Shown: one piece after another, positions 1 to 11,699 of the stretch
Position numbering within the stretch: position 1 is the first letter of the stretch
How the letters are laid out: each line of letters begins with the position of its first letter
Program-made: the position numbers and the translations under genes
Notes under the pieces: model-generated
Seen by the model: the letters and a program-made list of their open reading frames with translations, nothing else
Databases searched by the model: none
What the model was told of the DNA's origin: nothing
Assembly: GCA_905221605.1 (NCBI GenBank)
Contig: CAJNDS010002208.1
Span: 62,001-126,000, forward strand
DNA length: 64,000 nt
From: Symbiodinium natans
Lineage: Eukaryota > Sar > Dinophyceae > Suessiales > Symbiodiniaceae
Reading direction: 5' to 3'

Positions 1-423
1 ATAATCCTAACACGTCGCCCCTGAACCGCTTTGCTCCGCCGTGGGTTGTTCGTGGTTTTCTCTTCGTGTCGTTTTCGTACAGAGAAAGGCAGCAAAAGAT
101 AGATTCAGTAGATGACAGGCCCAGCCCTGCCACTTGCTGGCATGGCACTCAAAGTCGTGACAAAGACGCTGTTCTTGCTGTTGAGTTTTTGATGCATTTT
201 AGTTGCCGAACGAGTAAGTGTTCTTTGAAGGATCCGGCCGGGAACGCACGTGCCTCTTCCGGCTGGGTCGGCGCAACTTGGCCAGGTTATGAAAGCGCCA
301 AGGCGCCGTCCGCATCCTGCCTGTGTCACAGGCCAACCAGGTGGCCCGTGCTCAAGCTGCCTGAAGCCGAGACATGCCGAGACATAGCACGTGAAGTATG
401 TGAAGTAACATGAGCAATTCCCA

Positions 424-470
424 GGTCTGTCGGTCTGTCGGTCTGTCGGTCTGTCGGTCTGTCGCTCTGT
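424..470. repeat. GGTCTGTC short tandem repeat
   Basis: About five to six copies of the 8-mer GGTCTGTC in direct tandem, the last copy diverged. Confidence 0.9.
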
Positions 471-3069
471 CCACCACCTTCTCAGGTCATTGGCCCACCC
501 TCCGGCTACGCGTTGCCACCGGGCGAGCGGTCCTGAGTGCGGAGACACGAAAGAACCATTTAGGATCATCATCGGATCATTTAGGTGCATTGCTAGTTCA
601 ATGAGCTTTTGCAACTGGTGTCAAGGCTACTACACCCCCGCTGCCTGCTGGGCTCCCTGCTAAACTCCATGGAGTTCCACTCTTCCCGGCCGAGCCCCGC
701 GTTCGCCTCGACCCTGGAGTGCCGGGCATGTGCACACATGTGCACTGCTGCCACGCCATAGCTGTCCGAGGGCTGTCTGATAGCTGCGCTTTTGCTGAGG
801 CTTCCTTTGCTGAGGGCCGAGGGCCTGCGAGATGACGAAATAGCTTCATGAGACCAGGGGCTTGTCCTGAAGAAGGTGCCGTAGGCGGCTGGCCATTGCA
901 AAGCAATGGGTCAACAAACGCTTCAGTTTTGGTTTCGGAACGTTTCGCGCCTGGCTCCAGCGAAGCTGGAGTCGGGAAAGCTAGAGGGGGTTGCATGGAT
1001 GGCATTGGAAGTTTGGAAGCGTGAGGAAGAGTTGACAGGAGAGATCAACAACCCCGCATCTAGCCTTTCGCTTTATTTGCATCGGTCTGTGCAGCTGCAT
1101 CTGGGTTCCAGACTCTCGACAAGCATCAGATCGCTGTGAGTCTTGAGTGGTGCTAAGCACAGTCACAAAGCCCCCCTACCATCAGACCCCAAGCACGCAA
1201 CCTGCTCCCTTCCTTTTTCTGCACACTTGTTTCAGTTGCTCTCTGACAATTTTGCAGTTGTTTGTTGATGTCGACGAGTGAATTGGTTGAGTGGCGAAGC
1301 GCGCAGCGACTCAGCGACCCGCAGCTCAGGAGAGCACGACTGGTGCAGCTTGGGCCGGCGACACGGCTCTCGAAGGCACGGTGCTGTCGCGGGGGGTATC
1401 TTAGGCCGTCGCTGCGGGTGTACACGGTGTACAGATGTGTACAGGATGCAGGTTGAACCTTTCGACGGCCAACTTTGCCGACATGCTGCCCTTGCATCTC
1501 TCCCTCCTCTGTGGCTCTCGCTCTCTCCTGTCCTCGTTCCTTCCCCTTTCCCCTTTTCATCACTTTCCCAAGAAGATCACTCCTTCTCAGGCGCAGCAGA
1601 AGAAGAGAGGGAGAGAGTTACCCGAACAGGATCGCCTGTGTACGCGCGTTCGCAACTGCGTTGGCGGGGGGAGCTCCGGTCCACAGGAGTAAAGAAGCAA
1701 AAGGGGCCTAGCTGGCCCCTAAGCCCCGCAAAAGCCAGAAAGAAAGATCGAGCGCCATGATGCCTTTAAGGGGGCGGGAGGGGCGGCGCAGTTCAAAGTT
1801 TATGGTTCTTGAATTGTTCTTGAGTTAACGGCAGGTTGCCATGAAATAGAGCATAAAGGTTCTACGTACATCGCGCTATCGGCCGGGCTGTTGGGGCGTG
1901 GCAAAAACCAAAGCCGTGAAATTCACGCAACGACGCGTGAATTGCATGGCGGTTCGGTTCGCGGTAACTTTCGTGCGCGAAACCACTTCTGGCCCCAGTA
2001 GCATCCATACGGTATCCCTCTGCCTTTGCAACTCGCGGGAGGCGAAGGCAAGGAAATGCCTTGTCCTCTCTGGGGCTGGGAACGTCCACAAGCTGGCGTC
2101 CTCCCCGGATGAGATCCTCTGGCGCAACAAGATGTGACTGACATGTTTGTAGCATGCTTCCTGAGGCTCTTGAAGCCCAGAGTAGGCTTCACGATTTGTG
2201 CTTCATGATTGTGCTTCATTGCGCTGCAGTCGGCTCACAGGTCACAGGTCAGCATGTAGAAATGTAAAACAACATAGAAACAGACCAGGCTGCCAGCTCA
2301 AGCTCTCCATGCTTTCCTGTTCACCTACGAGTCCGGCACTTTTCGAAGGATCGAATCGTGAAGGATCGGGCCACGCCCCCGGCCCCCCCCCCCCTCCGTG
2401 CCACAAAAGGAATCCAACCCAGCACCGCTTTGCCGAATGCCACTAGACAAATCGCGCATCCAGGCAGGTCATCGCATGGCTAACCAGGATGGGCCACTAT
2501 TTGGTCTTGTTCTTGTGCAGGGCTTTGGCAACGACGGGGCAAACGAGAAGGAGAGCTCTTGGTTTGGCGGCCAGAGGCTTAGAAAGCGCATGCATGGTAA
2601 CACTTTCTGAGGGCGCGCTCCTGCGCTCGGCTGAGGCCAAAGCGAGACGAAGGTCGGGACAGAGTAGTGACGAAATGTAGAGAAGAAAGTGGAGAGAGAT
2701 TGGGGGAGAAAGAGACCTTGGGGGCAATCAGCTGCGGGCCTGCGGGTCTGTAGGCCCTCAGACAAAGCAAAGCAAAACACATGATGAGAGTTCTCACCCC
2801 AAGTGTCGAGAGGCCAAGGAGCGAAGGTGTCCTCAGGGCCATCCCCTGCTGCCTTGGTGCGCGAAGTGGGAGCCCTGGAGAGCAGAAATCCGGCTTCCAA
2901 GCTTACCACATGGCACATCACGGCAGACTGCATTATACTTGATAATACCCTGATCCTGGGGGAAGGCCTGGCTGGTGCGATGGCTGCGGAGGGAAGATCA
3001 AGTCCGGAGATCCTGCCTGGCCCTTTGAGACAGCACGTGGCAGGTATATTATAAGTATGTATACATTAT

Positions 3070-3090
3070 CATATATATATATATATATAT
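3070..3090. repeat. (TA)n microsatellite
   Basis: A run of about ten AT dinucleotides in otherwise mixed sequence. Confidence 0.9.
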
Positions 3091-4441
3091 GTTCCCTATG
3101 TACATGCGATATGTATACAATATGCACGCATGCCGCCTCCTGGCCAGGTCATGGATTGCAGGCAGTGCAACTACTACCTCTGCAGGACATCCCTCCCCAG
3201 GGCCACTTCAAGGCACTTCTCAAAATTTTCAAAGCAGGTTCTCTCCGATGTTCCCCAGGGGGCACTTGTGTTCAGCTTTGTTCAGCTTTGGTCTTTCGGA
3301 GCTTGGACCAAGCGTGGTGGCCAAGATCAGCACTTGACCTTCTATCGTTCGATCTGCTGTAAACCCACCCCGGAAGGCCTTTCCCGTGTGAGAACATGTG
3401 TGTGTGTGTGTGCACACCTGAACAAATTTGGACACTGTAGCGTTTTTTGCAGCTTAAGCCGCTTGCTATTCCTAAACCAAGGCACTTGCCATGTTGGAAG
3501 CCTCTTGGTGCAGTCAATGCAATCATCACCGCGTAGCACTGCAATCTCGTGATTTTCTACTTCTTGGCACTGAAACATCTTTGTTGTGAAGATCTGAATA
3601 TCCGTGATGAATCATGTTCGCTGTGTTTACCGGACCTGCCAGACATGTCAGGGCCCGATGTCAACCGCGCAAAGCTTCGCATCAAGTCAATTCGTAGTCA
3701 TCGTCCTTGGTCGTCGACGTTGTCTCCGTCGTTTCGCGAAAGTTTCATTTGCTTGCTCGACACTTTTGTTTTTCCGCATCTTGCGTTTTGCAGTGGTTCT
3801 ATGCGTGTGGTCTCTGGCTCTGCGTACTGGACATGAGACGTTTCGCTCTGGCTTGTTGAGGACCTGCGCACCGGACGAGGCTTGGCACACAGGGTTTGGG
3901 TTGCTCTGGATGCACTGGACGCAAGGCCCGAAACACGAATGCATCCAGTCATCGCCCGTGCAATTGTTTATCCTTCGACCTTCAGGGCTTCAGTCTGGAG
4001 CATCGCACTTCCTGCTTATGAGCAGAATGTAAACGAAGGTCACTGCTACATGCCAGCTCGAATTAGCGAGAGACGGTACGGGGTGCATTGCAGCGCTGGG
4101 CCACACTCAGCTGTGATTTTGTCTTTGGCCTCCTTTGCACAGCAGCGAAGCAGCGAAGGCGGAGTCTGGAACATTATGGGGGTCCATCCCTTCGCTCGCA
4201 GACATGGGGTGACTTGACTCAGACTGTCTTTAGGACTCAGAAAAAACTACGGTTTGGAGAGCTTCTTGCTGAAAGCATTCTCTGAAATCAGAGAAGTTTC
4301 TCGTTGGGTGGACACAAGTTTCAGAGAAATAAGAATGTCATCACTCGTTGAAAGAAGGAGGATAAAAGAGAGGAAACTCGGCTAACAAACTTCTCTCTTA
4401 GAGGAAAAAATCTCCTTTCTTCCTCTTTTTTATCGGCCTCG

Positions 4442-4446
<5 letters not shown>

Positions 4447-4483
<37 letters not shown>
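4447..4483. repeat. (CT)n microsatellite
   Basis: About 18 CT dinucleotides. It is followed by a T-tract and a GC-rich palindromic stretch (GCGCGCCTTGCGCGC type). A related GCGCGCC/CGCGCG stretch recurs near 16670. Confidence 0.9.
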
Positions 4484-4487
<4 letters not shown>

Positions 4488-4781
4488 CGGGACAGACAGG
4501 GCGCGCCTTGCGCGCGGAGGGCGTTCGCGCCCTTCATGCTGGGCCTCTTGCACGGCGAGAAACGGGAGGGGGAAGTTTTCTGACGATCACGATGTTTCGG
4601 TATCACGAAGGAGGCAGCATGTCCTTCGGCTCTTTGCGTGCACATGGTATCGAAGCAATATGAAGCAAGTAACCTCCATGCTTCCATATGTGCACCTAGA
4701 CCTAGATCTCATCAGAGATTATGTAGTGCAAGGATTGACCAAATGTTGGTCCATGCGACTCCATGCGAAATGACCGGAGAA

Positions 4782-5187
4782 TTAGTCGGTGCATACGGAT
4801 TTTTGCTTTGGCAGGGGTGAGACATCCGCTAGTTCCATCCAAGTTCTGTTGTCATATGTGGTGGGCACGTGAAGCCATTGGGCTCCTGTATGAGGTAAAG
4901 TTTCCACATCTGCCATTATCACTGCAAACGAGTTCAATTGGCGGACGGACATCTGCACACGCAGGTTTGACCTAAAATGGCCCCAAGTACGAATCATACA
5001 TCATCTGTGTTTCGGACATGTTCGTCGCAATCGGTGTGAGGGCCTGATGTTGGGTGTTGGTTTCGATCGGAGGCAAAACTGGTGGCCAACCCTGTGTTGC
5101 TGCAATGTACATGGTATGCGCAGCACCTCAGTTGACCGTCGTGGGCAACATTACATGCTTACTGGAGTGCCCCACTATTTGCTTGAG
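4782..5187 (-). pseudogene. Decayed minus-strand ORF of unknown family
   Basis: On the minus strand a coding-like frame starts at 5187 (LKQIVGHSSKHVMLPTTVN), meets a TGA at 5128-5130, and continues in the same frame past an ATG (MYIAATQGWPPVLPP). After a frameshift near 4960-4990 it continues in the next frame (LNSFAVIMADVETLPHTG) to a stop at 4782. Composition and residue order look protein-like throughout, which chance frames in this window rarely do. I do not recognise the family. No catalytic motif is visible and the piece is only about 130 codons, so it may be a remnant of a mobile element or of a host gene. The breaks are seen; the decay interpretation is inference. Confidence 0.35.
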
Positions 5188-5199
5188 TGTTTCCAACCC

Positions 5200-6690
5200 T
5201 AGGACCCAGCCCCCCTCCCCCTCCCCCCGCGGAATAACTCGTGAAAAACATCTTCCGTTCCTGCTCGTTTAACATTTAGAACTGCGTGTCGCGAGGGAGG
5301 GGGCATGAGGGGGCTATGATGCCCCATGAAGTGCTGAACTGCATCCGAATGCGCCCCCTCCGCTCCCAGCCTCCTCAAGAGGCCTCGGAGAAGGCCCTTC
5401 CGCCCATGTACTGCACCATCGAATATACAGAATATACACCATATTGCACAGTCCACAAAATTGAGACAGGCGCTGTGCACAACAAGAGCAGGAGTGTGGC
5501 GAGCAACGCTTTTGAGAGCTTTGAGTTTCGCCGAGGGCACATCCGGCTGTGAGTAGCGCCTTGGACAACGTTGCGCTCAGCCTCGGCGATGTCTTGGATG
5601 CTGCGACACAGGAGACGCGTGTGAATTTTAGTGAGATGCACCTGGCAATGTCGTAGCTTTGATGTGAACGGCCTCCGCTCGACTGAACTGCACCTCTTCC
5701 GCGTGTGCTCCGAGTATCTGGCAGTCGCGTGGTTGTTGATTCAATCTGCGGCTTTTGCAAGGTGCATATTGTGTGCCTTGCCCCGTAACTAACACTCAGT
5801 GCAGGATCTGAGCGAGATGGCTGGTGACCTGAAATCCTTCGTAGCCTCAGCGGTCGGCCTGGAGGACTCGAGGGACTCGAGGGCAGTCCGAAAGAGAAGA
5901 GTCTGAGAAGAGTCTGAGAAGAGTTGCCTGAGCTCAGAAATAGGATGCCCTTCGGATGTGGAACCAGCATCGTAACCTCGGCAATTCCGAATTCGCCAGG
6001 AGTCCGACCATGAGGAACAACAGAAAGCGGTGAGCCCAGTTTTCTCGGAGCCCACGCTATCCCGCAGACTACTGTCACCAACGCTGCCAACAGCCCTGTT
6101 GCGATTATAAATTTGTTTTGCAGAATGGCGACTGTAATGCTGCAGCGGCTATATTCTAGAACCGGTGGCTACAGATGAACTGCAATGGCACAACGGGCCT
6201 GCGCATCTGTTGTCGAATGTGCCGAAGATTGGCTACTGGTAGCATCTCTGGTAGCATCTGGTAGGATCTGGTAGCATCTGTGAAGGTTGTGAACCCAAGG
6301 CTGCAGCCAACAGAAAGATCATGGAGGCCGTCTCTCCGCGGTCTAGGCCTGGACCGATGACCGCCGCAAGCACTCCAATGTTACGTACTTCTACATTGGC
6401 GAAACCATTCGGCTTGGAAGCATTCGTTCACGTACGACAATTGAGATGGCCTAGGGCATAGGACTTGCACAGGAGTTCCTGCCGAGGGCTTGTGGCTTGC
6501 TGCTGCTGCGGTCTGGCGTTGAGCGACTCTGCCAGGTACATGCGTGCGCAATTGCGAGCATAGGCTTGTCAATGCTTGTCGTGAGATAGTTGCCCCACCT
6601 TTCGAAAGTCGGGGTGCTGTTTCTTCTTTAGTTTTCACGGCGCGCTCAAAAGTAGGAGCACTTCTTTTTTTGAGCTCGTCTGCTTCTACG
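5200..6690. other. Intergenic or intronic stretch
   Basis: No exon chain recognised. It contains a C-rich run near 5210-5228 and a small direct repeat of CTGGTAGCATCT near 6240-6280. ORFs on the two strands here are mutually antisense and unremarkable. Confidence 0.4.
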
Positions 6691-6696
6691 TCACAG

Positions 6697-7445
6697 AGTC
6701 GAAGCATGTGCATCTGTCGCATGATTTCGTGGGCCTTCGGCAGCGTCAGCATCTTTCAGCTTGTTTCGACACATTTTCACGTATCAATGATATCAGGCAG
6801 GAGGCCACCAGCGCCATCTCCGACTTCTGCCAAAGGTATCCCGCCGCACGGGCCAGAACCCGAGAGAGCACGTGGAGTGTGAAGAGCATGTGCCTAGTCA
6901 TGTAGACGTGGAGATGATACCTCCTGTACCTCCCGAAACCTTTAGACTCTACTTTAGACATCTGTACACTCACGGTTCTTCTTTGTTGGGGCGCTGTTTT
7001 GCCCAGGTGCGGCCCACCACGCAGGAGCTGGAGAAGCTTTGGGCTGCCATCAGCAGCCTGAAACCCATCGCGTTGAACAGCCCCTTGGGCCGATTGTCAA
7101 AAGATGTTGCTGTGCTGCTACTGCCGGTTACTGCTATCATACTGTCACATTGGGCCATTTTTCTCCACGGAGATTCTACAGGCAGGCGTGACAAGTGGGA
7201 AGGTGAGTTCAGAGAGACAGAAACAGCGCGGTTTGTAAAGGCGTGCGCCAATGCCAGGCGCTTTCTACGACGAGCTCAGTTTCACCAACGGCCTTACACC
7301 CGTTGGCGTTGGCGTTCGACCTTCTGCAGCTCCCGTCGCTGTCACGTCGCCTTTGTCACGGCCGAGGTGACACCTCATGGCAGCCTCGCCTGAGAGCAGC
7401 AAGCTGAGTCCCAGCCAAGCTCTTCGGATATGGGAGTATGAGTAG
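6697..7445 (+). CDS. Four-exon gene fragment with one membrane segment, unknown function
   Basis: Proposed exons are 6697-6878, 7007-7202, 7258-7366 and 7400-7445 (stop TAG). The 7007 acceptor follows a T-rich tract ending GCCCAG, and the donors are GTGAAG, GTGAGT and GTGACA. Phases agree at every junction (0, 1, 2), which is unlikely by chance. The product reads HLSACFDTFSRINDIRQE, then RPTTQELEKLWAAISSLKP, then a hydrophobic segment (VAVLLLPVTAIILSHWAIFL) likely to span a membrane, then a short soluble tail ending RIWEYE. The N-terminus is not identified; upstream exons must exist. The family is not recognised. An antisense frame over 7265-7595 looks weakly protein-like too, but has no matching splice chain. 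Introns are 128, 55 and 33 nt; the last two are short and are the weak point. Confidence 0.5.
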
Positions 7446-8250
7446 TGGCTGAGGTGCTCTATGCCTTGGAGTACTTGTTCCGGAAAGATGGCATGGGGAA
7501 GGATGGCATCGATCAGTCCTGCCCATTCGGTGCTTTGTGGTCGCCCGGCCAGGAGGTAGCGCTGAGCGTCTTCCACCAGGCGCGAAGTCTCGTCCTACAC
7601 CTCACCGAGGCCGGACGGAGTCACGTCGAGAATCCAGAAATTCGTGCAGCAAACTTAACAGAGTAGCAGAGGACCTTTCTGCTTGAGAGTCCTGCGCACA
7701 AGCGCTCCAGCCATGTCTGTTCCTGCACGACCTCGGCGGAGGTGCAGCAGTGCGCTGAAAAGGCTCAGGAGGCAAGCTGGGAAGGGGTTGAATTCGGCTG
7801 AATTCGGCTGAATGTTCTGAATGGTTGGGGCGCCGGATGAAACTCCCACGAACCCGCCACCAAAACCATCTCGGAAGCTCCAGGTCATCAAGCTCCTCAG
7901 CAGCCGGAAGCAGGTCTGGGCTTTCTCACAAGTCAGGGTGCCACAGTCAGGGCAAAGAGTAGTTAGGATGTTCCAGATGGGTCGAGGCAGGGTTGCATGT
8001 CCGAACGTATGAGTAGGAACTCTGCAAAGGGGACGTTGCAACCCTGCCGGCCAGGCCGATCATTGGTACGGGTCGAGGTCTAGGGGGAAATGCGGAAAGG
8101 CCCAAAATCATGGCTGTCGAACCGTGATGGTAAAGTGTCGGGTTTGATGAAGTGGTGGTACCGGGCCAAACAGGCAGTTCTTGCGGGGGAGTCACCGGGT
8201 GGTGGAAAGTTGCTGGAAACTCGGGCAACCGGTGTGGGTAAGTGTGTGCG

Positions 8251-8253
<3 letters not shown>

Positions 8254-8349
<96 letters not shown>

Positions 8350-8397
8350 TGTGTGGGTGTGTGGGTGTGTGGGTGTGTGGGTGTGTGGGTGTGGGGG
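8254..8397. repeat. (TG)n and (GTGTGGGT)n microsatellite
   Basis: About 46 TG dinucleotides followed by degenerate GTGTGGGT units. It directly adjoins the CGTG repeat and is probably intronic, since a good acceptor follows at 8528. Confidence 0.95.
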
Positions 8398-8489
<92 letters not shown>

Positions 8490-8492
8490 TGT
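8398..8492. repeat. (GTGC)n microsatellite
   Basis: About 23 copies of the tetramer GTGC. Together with the TG run it forms about 240 bp of almost strictly alternating purine and pyrimidine. Confidence 0.95.
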
Positions 8493-8528
8493 GTGTGCGT
8501 GTGCGCACACATGCGCATTTTTTCGCAG

Positions 8529-8610
8529 CCTTCTCGCTGAAGCTTTGCATCAGTCCCTCTCTGATATTCGTTCCCAGGACAAAGCCGCAGAGGCCAAGGC
8601 CGATGCCAAG
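8529..8610 (+). CDS. Single exon candidate, alanine- and lysine-rich
   Basis: The acceptor is a T-tract ending TTTCGCAG at 8521-8528. The open frame begins one base in and reads LLAEALHQSLSDIRSQDKAA then EAKADAK, up to AAG followed by GCATGG, a possible GC donor of the kind dinoflagellates use. The peptide looks helical and charged. It may belong to the gene whose exons lie at 9460-10866. Function unknown. Confidence 0.35.
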
Positions 8611-9459
8611 GCATGGATTCTGCCTTCTTTTGACTTCTTTTGACTGCTTTTGACTGCTCGTGTTTTTTGCGTGCTGCTGCTTCTATGGACAGTGGTCTTG
8701 CTCGTCATTGGTGCATGTTGTGGGTCCAAAACTGGAGTTTCGAGCTGATTCATGATTTTCGGGCAAAGAGGAATAGAATTGTTGGAGCTTTGGAAGCTTG
8801 AGGTTTGGGCTTGCGCTGTTGTTTTTGGGCTTGCCGAAATTTCTTTTCTGAGGCTACATGCTTCGGATTTTTTAAGCTTCAAGTTTGGGGCTTGCACGGT
8901 ACTGGGGGTTGCTCAAATGAAGTTTTCAAGACGAAAATAGTATATGTTTTGGAGATTTTTAAGACGGATATTGGGGGCTTGCTTGCACTGCTGTCAGAAG
9001 CTTCTTTTGAAGAATACATGTTATTCATTTTTTCAAGGGTTTAGGGAAGAGGTTTTGGGGTTTTGGGCTTGCGCTGTGCGAAGAAGTTAGGGTAAGCGGA
9101 CTGGGAAAAAGGTTTGGGGTGCACTGGTGGGGACAAACAACATGAACGTTGTTATTCCCCCCTCCCCCACACATACAAAAGAACACACGAAGTCGAAATG
9201 GCAAAAGCACGAAAAAAGACCGAAACCATAAAATTCCAACAAAACAGTCCGAAAGCGAAAATGAAACTGTGAAATGTGCAAAAACCCAAGGAATCAGACC
9301 CATAGAGTAGAGAAATGATTGCAGCAGTGTAAAATGCAGTCCAAAATCGCGTGCAAGAGACAGTGGAGGAACTGTCGCAAATACCGAGGTAAAACACCTC
9401 AAAATGCAAGATTTGCTGCGGCCAAACCCGCGCCGCATTCCGGCTGCGAAACGGGCCAG

Positions 9460-10866
9460 GTCCAGGTGCAAGAGACACTCGACGTGATTGAGCTGTCTGC
9501 ATCCATGGGCCATCCAGGTTTAGGGCCGCCTGCCGGCTTCTAATGATGGTGGAAACATGTGGAAACGGATTTGACAAGCTTGATTCTGATGCAGCGGCAT
9601 CCGTGCATCCCCATGGTTCAGCAGGGCACGGATGCTTGGGAGGACTCGACGGCAAAGGTTCTGTTGATCCGATAGAGTCCCGGCCCACACCCGCCCGCCT
9701 GCACGCACACATGCCCACACGCCCACACGCCCGCAGACACGCAGACCGAGCCTCCATGGCCTGTGAAGAGGACTCCAGGACTTGTGCTCTCGGGCGGCGG
9801 TTATAGTCGGCGAAGCTGTGCTGCGACAAACGGATGGTGTACTCTGTCTGTACTCTGTCTGTACTCTGTCTGTACTCTGTGATGACACGACTGCCACCTC
9901 GCTGCCTCCACCACTCGCCAGAATGCGGCAAAATGCGGCAAGGCTGTGTTGCCGTACTTTAGTTCAAGCGAGCTCTCTTTCTCTTCAATCAGTTGAGCTT
10001 GTGTCTTGTAGGTGCGTGGTGCCGCGCCCGTTCTGTTGCACGACCTTTTGTCACTGACAAGAGGAAAAAGAGAGCCTGCACGCGGCTCCGTGAGGATAAG
10101 CTTGAGGAAGTCGATAAAGTAGAGGTACACGAGGAAAGAAAGAACCTGCATTTTGGATAGGTTCCTCTTGGCTGCTTAAGGATGATGCCGATCTTGCCGC
10201 CGGCAGGGTCATTGAAACGAGTTGCTGTTGGTCGGATGCCAGCTAAAAAATCGGAGTGCAAGATGTGCGACATTTTCCGAAGCTTCTCTCTCTCTCTCTC
10301 TGTGTTTCTGCGCTCTACCAGCAGTAATTTGAATGATGATCTGCAACTGTGTCGGTTTGGGCTTGACAACTCACTCCTCTTCCTTTCCGCATGCAGGCAA
10401 AGCCGCCCGCCCCGACGCCGCCAAAGGAAGCCCCGGACCTGCTCGACATGTCGGCACCAGGTCGTGCTAAGCAAAGTCATTGCTGTCATTGTTCTGTCAT
10501 TGTTCTGTCATTGTTCTGTCATTGCTGAGTACATCATTGTGATCTTTTGTGTAGCCAGTCGCGGCCACGGCCCCTGCGGTGGCCTCCCCAGCTGCGAGCT
10601 TGGCAACGGTGGATCTCCTGGGCGAACCAACAGTGACCTCGGTGACACCAGTTCCAGCGACGCCATCGCCGGCCCCAAGCATCCAAAACCTGCCCGCGCC
10701 GGCTGCTCCCCACGAAAAGCTTGCGAGCTCGGGATGCGGGGGTGCGCTGGCGCCCTCCGAAGCGTTAGCCCTTGCTTTGTCCTCGGCGCCCATGGCGGCC
10801 ACCGCAACGTTGCCACAGGCCGGGCCCAGACTCGAGACTCGGAGAGATGAGAAAATGTATGTTTGA
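9460..10866 (+). CDS. Four-exon gene part: basic/acidic region plus Pro/Ala-rich tail with DLLD and DLLG motifs
   Basis: Proposed exons are 9460-9517, 10012-10124, 10397-10460 and 10559-10866. All junction phases agree (1, 0, 1). Acceptors follow pyrimidine tracts (GTGTCTTGTAG, CTTTCCGCATGCAG). The product reads VQVQETLDVIELSASMGHP, then a charged stretch (TDKRKKRACTRLREDKLEEV), then AKPPAPTPPKEAPDLLDMSAP and a long Pro/Ala/Ser/Thr-rich segment containing VDLLGEPTV. DLLDM and DLLGE resemble clathrin-box and adaptor-binding short motifs found in tails of epsin/ANTH-type endocytic proteins; that parallel is inference only, since no folded domain is seen. The frame runs to TGA at 10864-10866, but a GC donor after CCACAG near 10821 would give an alternative end. 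The last intron is flanked by CCAG at both ends and is built of CATTGTTCTGT repeats. An upstream block at 9340-9388 may be another exon but its phase does not match. Confidence 0.5.
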
Positions 10867-11240
10867 CCTCTTCCACATCATGCAAAGAGACACGCCAGTC
10901 ACGCTAGTCTCCGAGAGCAGACTCGGAGACCACATACTGTAAGGTTCTGCAACATGTGGCCATCCTTCATTCCATACTCGTTTCGCTGCGTACGACAGGG
11001 AAGGTTTTAAGAGCAACGAGAGCGCAATAGGCATGCCTTTTTTGCAAGTAAGAAAAGTTTCCATCTTTTCCATTTTTATTCCGCCCTGAGTAATTATTTT
11101 GTTGTTCAATAAGTGTAATAATTTGTTTGCCCAGAATAAAGAAATATTCTTCACGCATCAATATATAAATAAATATATATATATATATAGATATGTGATG
11201 ATCCACTCATCTTGCCTCGGGAAGGGCAGGGGATCCCAGA

Positions 11241-11360
11241 ACTCCAGACTCCAGATTTCCAGAGTGAATCTGGAGTACCTCGACTCCTCTGGAGTCCGTA
11301 ATCTGGAGTCTGGAGTCCGGGACCGAGTACTCCAGACTCTGGAAATCTGGAGTCTGGAGT
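11241..11360. repeat. Perfect 25-bp inverted repeat with 70-bp loop
   Basis: Arms 11241-11265 and 11336-11360 are exact reverse complements (ACTCCAGACTCC... against ...GGAGTCTGGAGT). The loop itself contains further CTGGAGTC units, so the whole block is made of one motif in both orientations. It could fold as a cruciform or RNA hairpin. Confidence 0.9.
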
Positions 11361-11489
11361 CCAGGGCCACTCCGTATGCGGAATCCCAAGGATAGAATAT
11401 TACTGTCTAAGGGGATAAAGGTATAGATCTCTTATTCTTTACAACAACATCAACATACAAGAGAATACATTTGGTCAAGCGCCTTGGCT

Positions 11490-11695
11490 AAAACCCTAAA
11501 CCATACAAATCCTAAACTTTAAAATCCAAACCCTAAGCTTCTGAAACCTTGACGGGATTTTGGTTTGAGGTTTAGAGTTTAGTAGGGCTTGAGGTTCCGG
11601 ATGTAATCGTTTAGGATTTGGGGTTTACGGTTTAGGGTTTCGAGTGTAGGGTTTAGTGTTTAATGCTTAGGGTTTAGTGTTTAGTCTGTACTCCC
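11490..11695. repeat. Degenerate telomere-type repeats, CCCTAAA then TTTAGGG
   Basis: About 60 bp of CCCTAAA-like sequence (11490-11550) is followed by about 130 bp of TTTAGGG-like sequence (11563-11695), so the motif changes strand in the middle. TTTAGGG is the telomere repeat known in dinoflagellates and plants. Copies are strongly degenerate, implying an old interstitial tract. Confidence 0.75.
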
Positions 11696-11699
11696 AACT

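Larger units (their letters stand above)
1..4440. other. Region without a supportable gene
   Basis: I see no chain of exons here with compatible phases. Short open frames exist on both strands (for example around 2803-3054 on plus), but sense and antisense read equally well, so none is called. Simple repeats are scattered through it: an 8-bp GGTCTGTC run near 424, a TA run near 3070, and a short palindrome AGGGGCC..GGCCCCT near 1705. Confidence 0.5.

Noticed and set aside
7265-7595. Minus-strand frame with slight glutathione-S-transferase C-terminal flavour (RYLLAGRPQSTEWAGLIDA)
   Set aside because: The resemblance is a few residues only. The frame has a stop upstream and no matching exons; the plus-strand chain 6697-7445 overlaps part of it.
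8080-8653. Long ORFs on both strands over the TG/GTGC repeat
   Set aside because: Translations are pure Cys/Val or Thr/His repeats made by the microsatellite; there is no unique coding sequence apart from the 8529-8610 block.
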